A stretch of DNA of 64,000 bases from Pelomyxa schiedti (taxonomy: Eukaryota; Evosea; Pelobiontida; Pelomyxidae), in contig JAHLWZ010000813.1 in assembly GCA_020536535.1 (NCBI GenBank), forward strand, positions 1 through 64,000, written 5' to 3'. Numbering within the stretch: position 1 is the stretch's first letter; each line of letters opens with the position of its first letter. Below the pieces are notes generated by a model. That model was not told the DNA's origin and searched no databases. It worked only from the letters and a program-made list of their open reading frames with translations. This document shows, piece by piece, positions 44,492-58,489 of this stretch. Position numbers and translations under genes: made by a program.

Positions 44492-44716
44492 CTTTGTTGT
44501 TTCAATGAAAATCAGTCGAAGGGATTACCGGAAAGGTTCAGATGAGGGAAGTGGTTCTTTGGCACAACAACGAGAATGACGTTGACTTTGGTACCTTGAA
44601 TCTTGAATTCCAATAGGTAGAGGGAGGACTCCGTAGTGGTGGGCGAACCAGACAACCACATCGAAATTCCTGTCACAGAAAGCAGATCCAAACGCGAAAA
44701 AGAAACAACAAACAGA
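44492..44716. promoter_or_regulatory. Divergent promoter, Kelch-SAM-kinase / deaminase-like
   Basis: The 225 bp between the kinase start (44491, minus) and the deaminase-like start (44717, plus). Longer minus-strand open frames here are shadows of the deaminase gene. No element recognised. Confidence 0.35.
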
Positions 44717-45521
44717 ATGCAGCAGCAGTGCGGGGCGAGACGTAGTGGATGGGACGTACGTGATGAAGAGGACGTGAAGAGATCTCGTGTGATACGGATG
44801 CTGGGGCTGGCGGTGGGAGAGGCGATGAGCGGGGACATGGTGGACAAGCACGGGGCGGTGGTGGCCACAACGTCGGGCCGCGTCCTGTCCCTGGGTCGCA
44901 ATCGCCCCGTGAATCGCGTAGGAGGTAGCTGCAATGTTACGGTTTTTTGTTTTTGTTTTGTTTTGTTTTTGTTTTGCTTTTTTTCTTCACAGCTAGTTAT
45001 GCTTCTTGGTTTCATTTTTATGAAGTGAAGTACTTTGTAACGTGTCGTAGTATATGCTATTGAATAACTGACAGTGTGTAGGGTGTAATTGCCTGAGCAC
45101 ACACGCTGAAGTGGACGCGCTGTGGCGTCTTCAAGGGGCTTATGGCCAACAACAACAGCAAGAAGAATCGCAAGGTGATTGACCTGTACGTGGTGCATGT
45201 TGGTGGCTGCGGGGAAAGGGGTGGACTTAACAATGGAGCAACATACCAGCGGTGTGCTATGTCAAGACCGTGCTATGGATGCGTAAGGTGTGCTGAAAAA
45301 TGCCACCTTGTTTTTATTATTATTTATGACTGTACAGGTGGCTGAGTGCCTATGGAGTAAAGCGTGTATTCTACAGCGTTGATATAGGCACAGACACGCA
45401 GCACACGCTTTATCACAATGGCGGCACTGTTTCATTGTCATGGCACATGGAAAAGACTAGCACACTCCGGCAGATGGTGGTATGTGGTTCTATCCCCCAA
45501 CCCGTCACTAAACATCACTAG
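44717..45521 (+). CDS. Cytidine/deoxycytidylate deaminase-like protein
   Basis: Four exons. Zinc-deaminase motifs are present: NCLSTHAEVDALKKN (His-Ala-Glu) and MSRPCYGC (Pro-Cys-x2-Cys), preceded by ATTSGRVLSLGRNR, the usual beta strand, and followed by WLSAYGVKRVFYS. These bind the catalytic zinc and convert cytidine-type bases to uridine-type. The HAE and PCxxC parts are joined by a 37-nt intron (GTGGCG...ACAG, about 45130-45166), which makes the frame continue as HAEVDALKKNRK; without it the frame breaks. The next intron restores CVRWLS. The substrate (nucleoside, nucleotide or nucleic acid) is not told by the sequence. Exon 1 is followed by a ~145-nt T/G-rich intron. Stop TAG 45519-45521. 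Confidence 0.82.
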
Positions 45522-45730
45522 ACCTACAAGACAGCCATCCAGAGAGACCTGGGCATCACCCTTTCCCCCAAAAAAACCCCCAAACACCATAACTGACATA
45601 CAATATACTGTATTGTTTCCTGTTTACTGTAGTGAACCTCTTACAACTTTCTCGGGGTGACTTTGTAAAGAAGGGAAAAGGGAACTTCGTGAAACTCTTT
45701 TAGTATTCCTAGCAGTGCGGAGGGTGAATT

Positions 45731-47010
45731 TTACTCGGAGTCACTGTCTTTTGTGCTTCGTTTCTCCTTCTTTCTTCTCGTCCTGGCTTTGGGAGTTGTG
45801 CAATCGGCACCCACTCCAACTTTTGGGCAGTCGTTGCGCAGAACACATCCAGAGCATGTGGGGTTTCTGGAATGGCAAGTCTTCCTCCCATGTTGAACTA
45901 GAAGCATGTGGAATTTAAACTGCGTAGGTTTTCTGATTAGGCCTATGAAGAATTCAGTTCTTATCTACAAACCTTTATGCCATCAGGAACTATATTTTGC
46001 ATTTCTCTCTGGGTCTGCTCTCGGGACAAGTTCCATGGAACAAGTCCTAGCCGCCTTGATACTCTAGAAAGTTTAGAAGAAGCCGTTTATATAAGGAGAG
46101 GAGATGTTCCTGTGCACATGTGTGTCAACGGGAAAAACATCTCTATTCATTGAAAACATCAAAACGCATGCTGCTGTCTTGGGCCCAACTCCTTTCATCC
46201 CTGTCAAAACTGATGTAGCTTCTTCACTGGACATTTGGCAAAGAGGACGAAGTGTTGGAGGTTCCCCAAATTGCCTTCTAGCTTCTGCTATGGCCTCTTG
46301 TATTGATGCAGCTTTTCTCGTAGCTAGACCACCACATCGAATTGCAGCTTCTATTTCCCCTTGTGGTGCTTTAGCAACAGCATCCCAGGTCGGGAAGAGC
46401 TTTCTTAGAGACGCGAACTGCACAGTAAGGATAGGTTAAACGCAAATGGGAACCAAAGGTATCCCCCAGCCTAAAAGAAAAAACTAAAAAAAAAAAAAGC
46501 TCACAGCGCGGCTGCTATTGACGTCAGTTGTATTCTGTGAGAGTATAGTCAAGACCAAACTATCCAAAGGATCAACATTCTCCTGTTGTTGCAGGGAAAT
46601 TAAAACAAAAAAAACCCAAACAAACAAAATATCCAACAAAAGAAAAACCACACTTCCCCACACAACGTCGCTCCCCTGCTCCCACCCCTACTCCTACCCC
46701 TGCACACCGCACTTCGTTGTGGCTCCCCGTACTTCGTGCATAGAGCACCGCACGCCTCTTCTATGTCCACCCGACTTGTCCGCCCTGTAGCTGTCGCTGT
46801 CCCTCGCACCGGTGCTGCTCCCCTTCCTCGGCGGGGCCGACTGCACCGCTCCTCCTCGCCTGAGCTCCCTCCTGTGCTGGACTCGCCCTCCGAGTAGGAC
46901 GACTCGGATGACGCCGATGACGACGAAGAGCGTGAGCGTGAACTTGACGAACTGCTTCCTCGGTTGTGCGGTGACACCGAGGTGGTGCGGCCCCTGGGTC
47001 GTCGTCGCAT
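45731..47010 (-). CDS. Endonuclease III-like HhH-GPD DNA glycosylase
   Basis: Base-excision repair glycosylase. Core motifs: LVLTILSQNTTDVNSSRA, AAIRCGGLATRKA, GMKGVGPKTAACVL (helix-hairpin-helix with catalytic Lys), FPVDTHVHR and RVSRRLGLVPWN (catalytic Asp), then FHMLLVQHGRKTC and a Cys-x6-Cys-x2-Cys-x5-Cys loop (CHSRNPTCSGCVLRNDC), the 4Fe-4S site. It cuts oxidised or mismatched pyrimidines. N-terminal ~100 residues are Arg/Ser-rich, encoded by the GC-rich first exon. The intron after VDTHVHR starts with GA (46109 downward), not GT; only this gives the family sequence, so it is a non-canonical or mutated donor. C-terminal tail is basic. The gene starts 44 bp after the stop of the same-strand transporter. 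Confidence 0.88.
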
Positions 47011-47054
47011 TCCAATGAGGGTGGGAAAAATGTGGATCAGTTTATTGTCGTTGT

Positions 47055-49472
47055 CTATTGTGAGCGGGAGCTGGAGTGCGATAGGGAGGAGGAACTGTTT
47101 GTGGAGGTGATGGTGGGATTAAAGGCCCATGTAATCCACCCGGGTATGAGGGCGGTGCAAGAGAGAGCAACCACACAAATGAGGCTCAGTGCCCCACCTG
47201 CGATTATCATCTCTATTGTGGAAAGTAGGTAAGTGGTCTCGAGATAAGGTGCGGAGAGAAACAAACCAATGATTCTGAGGCGTCGGCTGCCGAATGCTAT
47301 TATGTTTGGGCCACATGCAGTTGGGAGCATAAATGCAAAGGATGTTGTCTGGCCTCCCCATTAAATTGAATCTCAAGAAGGGGCAGATAGCATACCAATG
47401 TGGCAGGAACCATTACTATAAGTGGCTCAATGCCGATTTCGAGGGCAATACTTGCTAGTATTGGAAGAATGAGAGTGGCAGCCGTTAGATTAATAGTAAA
47501 TTCTGTCAAGATCTCTCAAAAGTGTTAATCACGAAAGAAAGTGTAATGTGCTCCACCTTTGTAACCAGTGTGGAGATCACAACAAGACCCCAGACTGGAA
47601 GTGTTCGTAAGCCAGATAGAACTTGCCCAACTAGCTGCCCCAGGCCACTCACAGATATTCCCTACATTTTTAAATGCAGATATTGAAAAATGTGGAATCA
47701 CCTGTGCAAGAGACAGTCCCCCACCCAAAACCATTAAAATGTCCCATGGGAGTTGATGAAAGGATGTCTCATCTAGCAGTTGTGTGTCGGACCAACATAA
47801 CACCTTACGCAGTGTGAACTTGAAGCCGACAGGATTCCTGGACATTGGCATAGAGCTATCGCCAATCAGGGGATAAATTTCATGTGTACTTGAAGTGGTT
47901 GTTGTTGTTGTGCACAAGGTGGCTCCTGTGGAATTTTGGCTCTCAAGTGGTATGCTGGATGAAGAGTCTTGTGTAGAACTTGCATCCACGCTTGGAGGCG
48001 GTACTGTTTGGCGATCACGCTCAGAAAACAAGTATGCAGAGCGAGCTGGAATAAGATAGAGAATCCCTCCACAAAAGATTGCTGAAGTACCATCATTTAA
48101 ATACAGTGGCTCAGGGAAGATCTGACTCCATCCAAATTTGATACCTGCAATGGGGTAGATTAAAATCTTCAGTGGTGAAGGTACCACTTCTGAATAAGAA
48201 CAGTAAAACCAATATGCAAAAATCTACAAGTACAACAATTTCTTCATAGCATATTTTGGGGAAATTGCTGTATCGCTCTTTAAAAATTGCTCTGGATAAA
48301 TCTCTAAGGCAGCTTGTCCCTAGTAGATTTTGCATTGGTCGGTTATAAAAAATAGGAAAAATAAAATGGCCAAACCACTCACCAACCTCTGATTCCACCA
48401 CGAAGAAACCAAAAATAGGCAACGAGAACAATCCAACATGCAAGATTAAGAGCAAAACAGAGGGGAAAACTAAACAAAAACCACTGAGTAAAAGTGATCT
48501 CTGTTGCCTCGGGGAAGAAAGATTGATAGATTCTCACAAAGACGAGATTGGTTGCTGTACCAACAAGAGTAGCACACCCTACACAAGTTAGTTCACTGAT
48601 ATCATTTTTCTTCCTAACCTCCAAGAGAAGAAGACCATGATGTGGATAACACTAGAGCCTTAGTCAAGGCTGTCACCTCAACTCTGCTCCTGTCAAATGT
48701 GAAAATCGAAATAGTGCCTGTACGAATAGGACCTGTTATCATGTTCAATGTTTCCAAGAATAGATTCTATTTGGCCAAGAAAGGCTAGCGAATTGGCCAG
48801 CATGAGGATAGTTGCCGTAACGTTTTGGATCCACATGCTCAGAAAGAAAGTTATTCCAGAAAAAACAAAAATGATCATTTCTGGCCTTGTCCCCACCTGT
48901 TTTTGTAGGCATATATTAAAATCCAAGTGCTGATTAAACGCAAAACAAACTTGTATTATGAAAAGCTTACCTTGGAGATAAAATACAAAGCCATTCTTTG
49001 TTGAATTCCCCAGCGATCCAGAGCCATGGCCACCATTGATCCACCAAGGCACAAAGTACTGACTGGGTCAAAGTACATTTTGGAAACTTCTGCACCAGAC
49101 ATAATTCCCAGAGTCGGGAATAGAACCAGCGGTAGCAGGGATGTGACACAAAGCGGCAGTGCCTCAGTTATCCACCACAGGCTCATCCACACCACAACTC
49201 CCAAGCACCTTCCCGCCAGCGGTTTGTCTTCACTTCATACGAGTGAGTAGTTATAGTGAGGCAATTGAGGAGTAAGTTTCTATATGCATTTTTGGGTGGG
49301 AATTAGTAACAACGCACGGTCACGCGCAAGTACGGGTTTTCAATCACAAAGTCAACAATTAAGTAATAAGTAATCGTACTACTCACTCGAGAGGCAAGAA
49401 AAAACAAACTAGAAGCGACAAGGGACCACCGACGAGACCTACGATCTTCTTTACAGAAGGTGTCTTGCCCAT
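47055..49472 (-). CDS. SLC13-type (DASS) sodium/dicarboxylate or sulfate symporter
   Basis: A 10-12-helix transporter. Start ATG at 49470-49472; exon 1 (49387-49472) ends in phase with DKPLAGRCLGVVVWMSLWWITEA. Family motifs: WWITEALPLCVTSLLPLVLFP, GSMVAMALDRWGIQQRMAL (first SLC13 signature region), FFLSMWIQNVTATILML (the SNxxT-type re-entrant loop), VGTATNLVFVR, LPWDILMVLGGGLSLAQ and TEFTINLTAATLILPIL. DASS transporters move dicarboxylates, citrate or sulfate with Na+; the first signature loop reads WIQNVTAT and so keeps N and T but not the usual Ser. Several ~40-60-nt introns. A C-terminal Ser-rich tail ends at 47055. The same-strand endonuclease III-like gene starts 44 bp further on. Confidence 0.88.
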
Positions 49473-49630
49473 CAATATACCGCAACCACCACACCGCAAC
49501 AGCGCCGGATCTCGCAGCCGGGTAATGACGCCAAACGAACCTTGATTTGTGCAGGGAATAAAACGGCAGTTATCTTGTCAATCGATGTTTCCCAGAACTG
49601 AACGAAGCAAGCGAGATACAAAAAAAAAAA
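49473..49630. promoter_or_regulatory. Divergent promoter, SLC13 / IQ-motif gene
   Basis: The 158 bp between the transporter start (49472, minus) and the IQ-motif gene start (49631, plus). The plus-strand start codon is preceded by a run of 11 or more A residues. Confidence 0.35.
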
Positions 49631-52600
49631 ATGAGTGGAGTCGAGGAGCAGGTGGTACCGGGTGCCACTCAATCAGATCTTACGACCACGACCACAACTA
49701 CCGAGAATGTGAGAGATAAAAGCGAGGCGGTGTTTGGTACTGCGTCTTCGCCGTCGTCGGCCGCGGCGTCGGGCCGGCTGGTCGTCGTGGGCACCCACGT
49801 GTCGGCCGAGTTCGTGCTCTCGCCGCTGCCCACGGCGGCCGCGGACTCGGCGGCGAGCGCGGCGGAGACCGGCGCCGCGGCCCCCGGCGCCGACCTGGAC
49901 GAGACCGAGTGCGACTTCGCGGTGGACGGCGTGTATCCCCCCCAAGGCGGGGACGACGCCACGACGGCGCCTCCGGCGAACGCCAAGAAAAGCGGCGGAA
50001 AAGCTGCAAAGAAGAAGCCGCAGCAACAGCAACAGCAGCAGCAGCAAGCTGACGGAGCTGCCACTACTACTACGACCGTAGACGGAGCTGCTCCTGTGGT
50101 GAGGAACACCTCTGCGCGGAGAAGGAAGAGAAGCGGCAAGAAAGCTGCTGCTGCTTCTGCTTCGACCGCGGGTGGTGATGTTGGCAGGCCGGAGGGGGAA
50201 TCTGCCACCAAACCGCAGGTTGGGCAAACCGGAACAAATGCCGAGCGGCCTGCGTCTAAAACAGGCACTGTAGTCGCGGAGTCTGCTCTTGTGAGGATCC
50301 AGTCTGCATTCAGGGGCCATTCGGAGCGCAGGAGCACACCTCTATCTACACCGCACCTTACACCTCACTCTTCTGTAGTAATTGAGCCTAACACACAGCT
50401 TCAAGCACTTAGTGAGTGCCCCATCTTGAAACTTTTATATGTAACTCATCTTCAGACAAAGCTTCATCCTCGCCGACCTCGCAGAAGCAAACAGAAGATC
50501 CCACAAACGACCCAGAGCACGATGGGGCACAGAAAAAAATGTTGTTCTTCCAAACCAATATACAAATCATTATAACTTGCAAACCCCCTTCCCTCACACT
50601 TACACGCATTACACCTCACTGGCTTATAAATCACAAAGCCCACTATCGCAGCTCACTGGAATAGAAAAGGATACTGCTGCAGCAACAAAGATACAAGCTG
50701 TTTATCGTGGGCATGCAGCACGTGTGGCTTACAAACAAGAAAAGGAGAAAATTGCACAAAATAAGGCTTGCAATCATAATTAGAATTTTATTTCATAACT
50801 GCTTTGTAGCCCTCAGGAGGAAACACTTCTGCCGCGTCCACTGCGCAAACAAACCAAGATAATACACCCCTTGGAACACCACAGAAACATGTTGCCTCAT
50901 TCTTTGTTCCTTTGCACAATACGGTACCAGAAACTGCAGCTGACACTTCTCACAACAATCGTAATCAATCTGTGCCCAAGCTTCACACCTCACAGAAAAA
51001 CAAAGAACCCACTATTCCACCTTCTTCTCAAGTCAAACAATCCCAGCAATCACAGAACATGCAATCCCATGAAAATACACCCAAAAGTACTCAAACATCA
51101 CAAAATGGATTATTACAGAAAGACCCCTTGCTACCGCAGCTGCCACCTCAACTCCAAAAGCAAAAAAATAGAAAACAAGTTGATTCCTCCCTAAGATCCA
51201 ATGCACTGCCAACAAATCTCCCTGCACCCAATTCCCCCCCTAAGAAGCAACACCAAATCCCCTCATCACATCTGTCTCCTCCAAAATCCACCTTCGGTTT
51301 ACCTAAGTCAAAAGACCTGGACCCCCCACCTGCCCAACTTGAGCAAAGATATGCTTTTCCAGCCAAACGGCGGTGCCCGACTGCCTCGACAAACATTCCA
51401 AAACCTTCTTACTTTCCCAGTGTACTTTCTTCACACCATTGTTATCTTTACTTATTTTATCTAGATTTCCTCAATGAATGTCTCTCCTAATTTGCCCAGG
51501 CAAGAACATAAATTTGTAGAGCAATCTGAGGTTAAATGACTATTGGTATCATGTGACCCTGAACATTTGATAGGAAAACGCAGACACCGCTTCACCACTG
51601 CTTTCGGAACAGAATACAGCTTCCAGTGATTATAACTGGAGCACAACAAGCTCTACACATGGAGTCTGGTCCAAGTATGTGCATCCATAAGTCTGTAGAA
51701 ATCATTGATGCACAGGAGTTTTGATATAGCCGAATCAGAACGGCAGAGACATATTCGAAATAAAATTGTTGAAAAAGATAAAATGATTAATCAACTCCGG
51801 TCACAAAATAGAATGCTTCTCCACGTGTGCCTCCCTTTGCACTTGGTCCTTCTAGACCCATGCCCCACAGGAACGGGAACACTTGGCACGAGAGAATTCA
51901 CAAATACCTGTCTCTAAAGTCATTTCCCGAATCTCTGAGGATATTAGAGATTTGCGGGTACGTTATATTAAGATTTTCTCTCAGTAACATTTTCCCAGGC
52001 ACAAGTGAATATGTGCCATCCAACTATGGGTACACAGCAAGCAAAAATAGATATGCTCAATGCCAAAATCACTAAACTGGAGCAGATTTTACATACCCCT
52101 ACAGTTCATGTAACGAAACCCTTTTTTTCTTTTCTTATTTTGTAGAAGGATAGTCTCATCTCTCAGCAACAATCCGAAATAGAACAATTGAAGCTGAAGT
52201 TCACACAATTTGAGAACCTTCTGAAAGACACCGCACTTTTGAGCAATCCCAATACCCCAACTAGCACACACTCAAGCCTACCCCCAATAGCACCAAATCC
52301 CAAGATTCCACGGGAGCATTTTTCGGTTCCAACCAACTAGCCAGACCTCATGTTTTAATGCTCTATACAGATGTTACTGAACCAAGCAGACTCCCTCACC
52401 CAAGCCTCCCCTCATGAACTTCCGGAGTACAAACAACAGTTGCGTACAACAATGATAGAATTAAGTCATATGCTGCAAGAGCTTTTACAACGGCAAATGG
52501 CCTTGCAGGTTGGCAGCCTCGATTTTCTCATCAAAATAACTTGCCCTAGGAGAAGGAGAAAGAATTCGAACTGGAAAGAGAACTCTCACTCCAAATGGGT

Positions 52601-52687
52601 CACAAACCAAACCCACCAGAGAGAAATAACAAACTTGTAAAACTGGCACCCCTCACACAACCCACACCCCCTACGGGCAAGCTATAA
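49631..52687 (+). CDS. IQ-motif, coiled-coil protein
   Basis: An intron-split gene running from a GC-rich, low-complexity first exon (Thr, Ala, Gln and Lys runs, incl. nine Gln) to a stop at 52685-52687. Two IQ motifs are visible: LVRIQSAFRGHSERR near residue ~230 and TKIQAVYRGHAARVAYK (about 50690-50740); both match IQxxxRGxxxR and bind calmodulin. A long Ser/Pro/Gln/Asn-rich stretch follows, then coiled-coil segments: SERQRHIRNKIVEKDKMINQ, QQSEIEQLKLKFTQFENLL, LRTTMIELSHMLQELLQRQM and KEKEFELERELSLQ. Likely a calmodulin-regulated scaffold, perhaps at the cytoskeleton (inference). No catalytic domain. Some exon joins in 51480-51960 are uncertain. The stop is 52 bp from that of the convergent ankyrin-like gene. 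Confidence 0.7.
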
Positions 52688-52739
52688 ACCAAACACTAAA
52701 CACAATACCCATTTTGTAAAAAAAAACTTTCTTTTTTTT

Positions 52740-55158
52740 TCAGGAACCTTTTTTGTTTGAGTTTTTCCAGTCAATCCACCACAGGGTGTCACTATAACTG
52801 TACCCACTATCACGACACCACTGCGCAATTTCATTCAGAGATACACCGAGCTTTTCTGACGTGAACTGTGCGTGAAGTGGGGATCCTGCAATAATTTCGA
52901 TAAAGTGTATCCTGGCAACATTACCAGTGATTTCCGGGAAGAGCCTCAACATAAGTTTCCACGTGGCTAAATCGACAGTAGCGCTCAGCGTGGCCTTCGG
53001 TTTTTTCGTTTCAACAATGACCTAGTGTGATTAGGTTAAAGTGAAGAGTCTCTTTGTTTTGTGTAGAAACAGGAATGCATACATCGGCAAGTGTTATATG
53101 GAATTTGTTGAATAACCACTTGGCAGACCCCCGCTTGTTTTTCCCCAATAATTCAACAAAGATTCTAGCCAAGTTTGGGGGCTTCCTGCTTGGCAAGGCA
53201 GATGGTTCATTTCCGTTTTGTGCGAGTGAAGAGACTAGCCACTTGGCAATTTTGCCGGATTCCAAAACAGCCGTATCGCTTATATGTTCCAATTCAGATT
53301 GTGAGAATTCACCAAGTGAAAAAACTTGCTGGACTTGAGAAAATGTTCCATACGAAATAACATCATCCAATAGTTTGACAAGAATATCGTGGTGGATAAC
53401 TGGAGACAAGGAGAACTTGTTCCAAACAAAAATAGCCGTGCACAATTTACACTTGGAGGTGCCTGTAAGGCTCATAATCTTGACAAGCTCACTTTCACTG
53501 CAGTCAATGTCACATGAACTTGAGTGAGTAAACAGCCACTGGAACCACTCCTCAAGGGGATAGCGGCAATCAAGACACAGCTTGAACAGAGACACTTTTG
53601 GCCTTGTATTTGTAGTGGAAATGTAGCGATCCTCCAACCACTTGGAAATCCTATCACTCTGGGCTACCAATGCTTTGTGGAGAGCACTAAGTAAGTCTGC
53701 GCTGCTCAGTGAAACATGTTTGAATAACCACTCAACAAAAGACACTCTGGAAAACTTGCTTGAACAAGCTGAAATGAAGTTATCGGGTATGGGGATGATC
53801 CCCTTTTCTTCAATGAACCATTTTCCCAAATCAATATCGCCAATTTGCCTACATGATAAATTCCAAACATCGCCCAGGGAATATTCATCTGTTACATTAG
53901 ATAGTGCCCACTTGATTACCTTGGGGTGTTGTGGCAGCTTATCCCATGAAGTGAACACAAACCCGTCGAAAGCAAATTTGTCCTGGAGCCATTGACACAC
54001 ATTGATTATGTCGTCAGCTGAGGAGAACCTGGCCAATCCAGCTGAAATGGCCAAATTCCACGAAGAAGAAAAGTCCCATTGGGGGAAGGTCAGAACGAGG
54101 GATTTCAGGTCATAAACACCATTCTTGGCTCGGAATGAAGTGCCAAGGCACATACTGGTAGCAAAATGATCCAAACCAAAGGTTTCGATCAACCACTTCA
54201 GGATGAGAAACTGGCCTTTGTGTGCCGAGACCAGTAGCAAATCCCCGGTCATCAATTTGTTTCCTTCATTGATTTGGAACAAGTTACTCATAATCCATTT
54301 GAAAACTTCCAAGTGTCCGTTTGAACATACTTCCTCCATAAGGTGAAACACACCCCTCCTGCTCCAGAATTCCTCCACTAAGATATTTTCCTCCCGGAAT
54401 ACAGAACCCATAGACCGCCACTCCAGTAGTGAGGGTACCTATGTACATCCCCCACATTTAGTTGATGAATGAAACCACTTCTTGAGGATGGTTTTTTCCA
54501 AAAAAAAAAAAAAAAAAGAGGCCAGTCGCACCACAGTGCCACCACTACCAGCTTCCAGAGCGCTGCTAGTGCCATAATCGAAGCTAACTGCGGTAGTTCC
54601 CCCCTTTGCTGGCCAGAATAGCCACCTCCTCGCCCTGGCCCTGTCCCCAGGCCCCTCGCCCCCCTCCTCCACCCAGCACTCGCAGTTGGTCCCGACGAAC
54701 CTCTGAGCGATTTCCAAGTGCCCGCCCATGCACAGCCCCGTCAGCACGGCAATCTGCTCCCGGGCCCGCTTCCTCCCCTCCCTCTCCCGCTCCCAGTCCC
54801 CGTCCCCCCCTCCGCCTTCGGCCCGGCGTGCTTTCTTGCCGGCTGCGACGAGCCACGCGACGCAGCGGGGGCTGGGGGCCGCCGCGGCGTCCTCGAGGGC
54901 GCGGTAGTGCGCGCTGGAGAGCCTGGCCCACTCCCACAGAGGGGGCGGGGCGACGGCGCGGCAGCACAGCGCGACGAGGGGGAACGCCGCCTCCGCCGCC
55001 CGCAGCAGGCACGACGTGGCCGCCGCGGGGAGCAGCCGCACAGGGCGGACGCTGACACGGGCGGGGACCAACACCCACGGCACCAACACTTGCTCCCACA
55101 GTAGGCGCGAAAGCCAAACCACCCGCGCAGACGCCCCAGGGTCGACAGCGATGTTCAT
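52740..55158 (-). CDS. Ankyrin-like WL-repeat protein, paralogue 2
   Basis: 753 residues in three exons (54535-55158, 53083-54438 and 52740-53021; introns of 96 and 61 nt keep phase 0). It shares with the protein at 20149-22377 the N-terminal RVVWLSRLLWEQVLVP and FPLVALCCR, worn ~30-residue repeats (GHLEVFKWIM, FLILKWLIETFGL), and the C-terminal block with LGVSLNEIAQWCRD. So they are one gene family spread over the locus in opposite orientations. Exon 1 is GC-rich (Ala, Arg, Gly) while exons 2-3 are AT-rich. A long poly-T run lies in the first intron. Start at 55158 was chosen by matching the paralogue; longer upstream frames run into the divergent ATPase gene. Confidence 0.75.
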
Positions 55159-55216
55159 GGAATTCCCGACCGCCTCGAGGGTTCTTGGAAACAATACAAT
55201 CCAAGTACAAAGGCTC
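55159..55216. promoter_or_regulatory. Very short divergent promoter, ankyrin-like / AFG2-like
   Basis: Only 58 bp separate the two start codons (55158 minus, 55217 plus). The transcripts of at least one gene probably start inside the other gene's first exon. Confidence 0.4.
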
Positions 55217-58467
<3,251 letters not shown>

Positions 58468-58489
58468 AACGACCAAGTGCTTTTTTTAA

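Noticed and set aside
44512-45198. Minus-strand 228-residue frame opposite the deaminase gene
   Set aside because: The plus strand carries HAE and PCxxC motifs; the minus frame has no family signs.
49669-50337. Minus-strand frames opposite the IQ-motif gene
   Set aside because: Antisense of GC-rich first exon; Ser/Ala/Val runs only.
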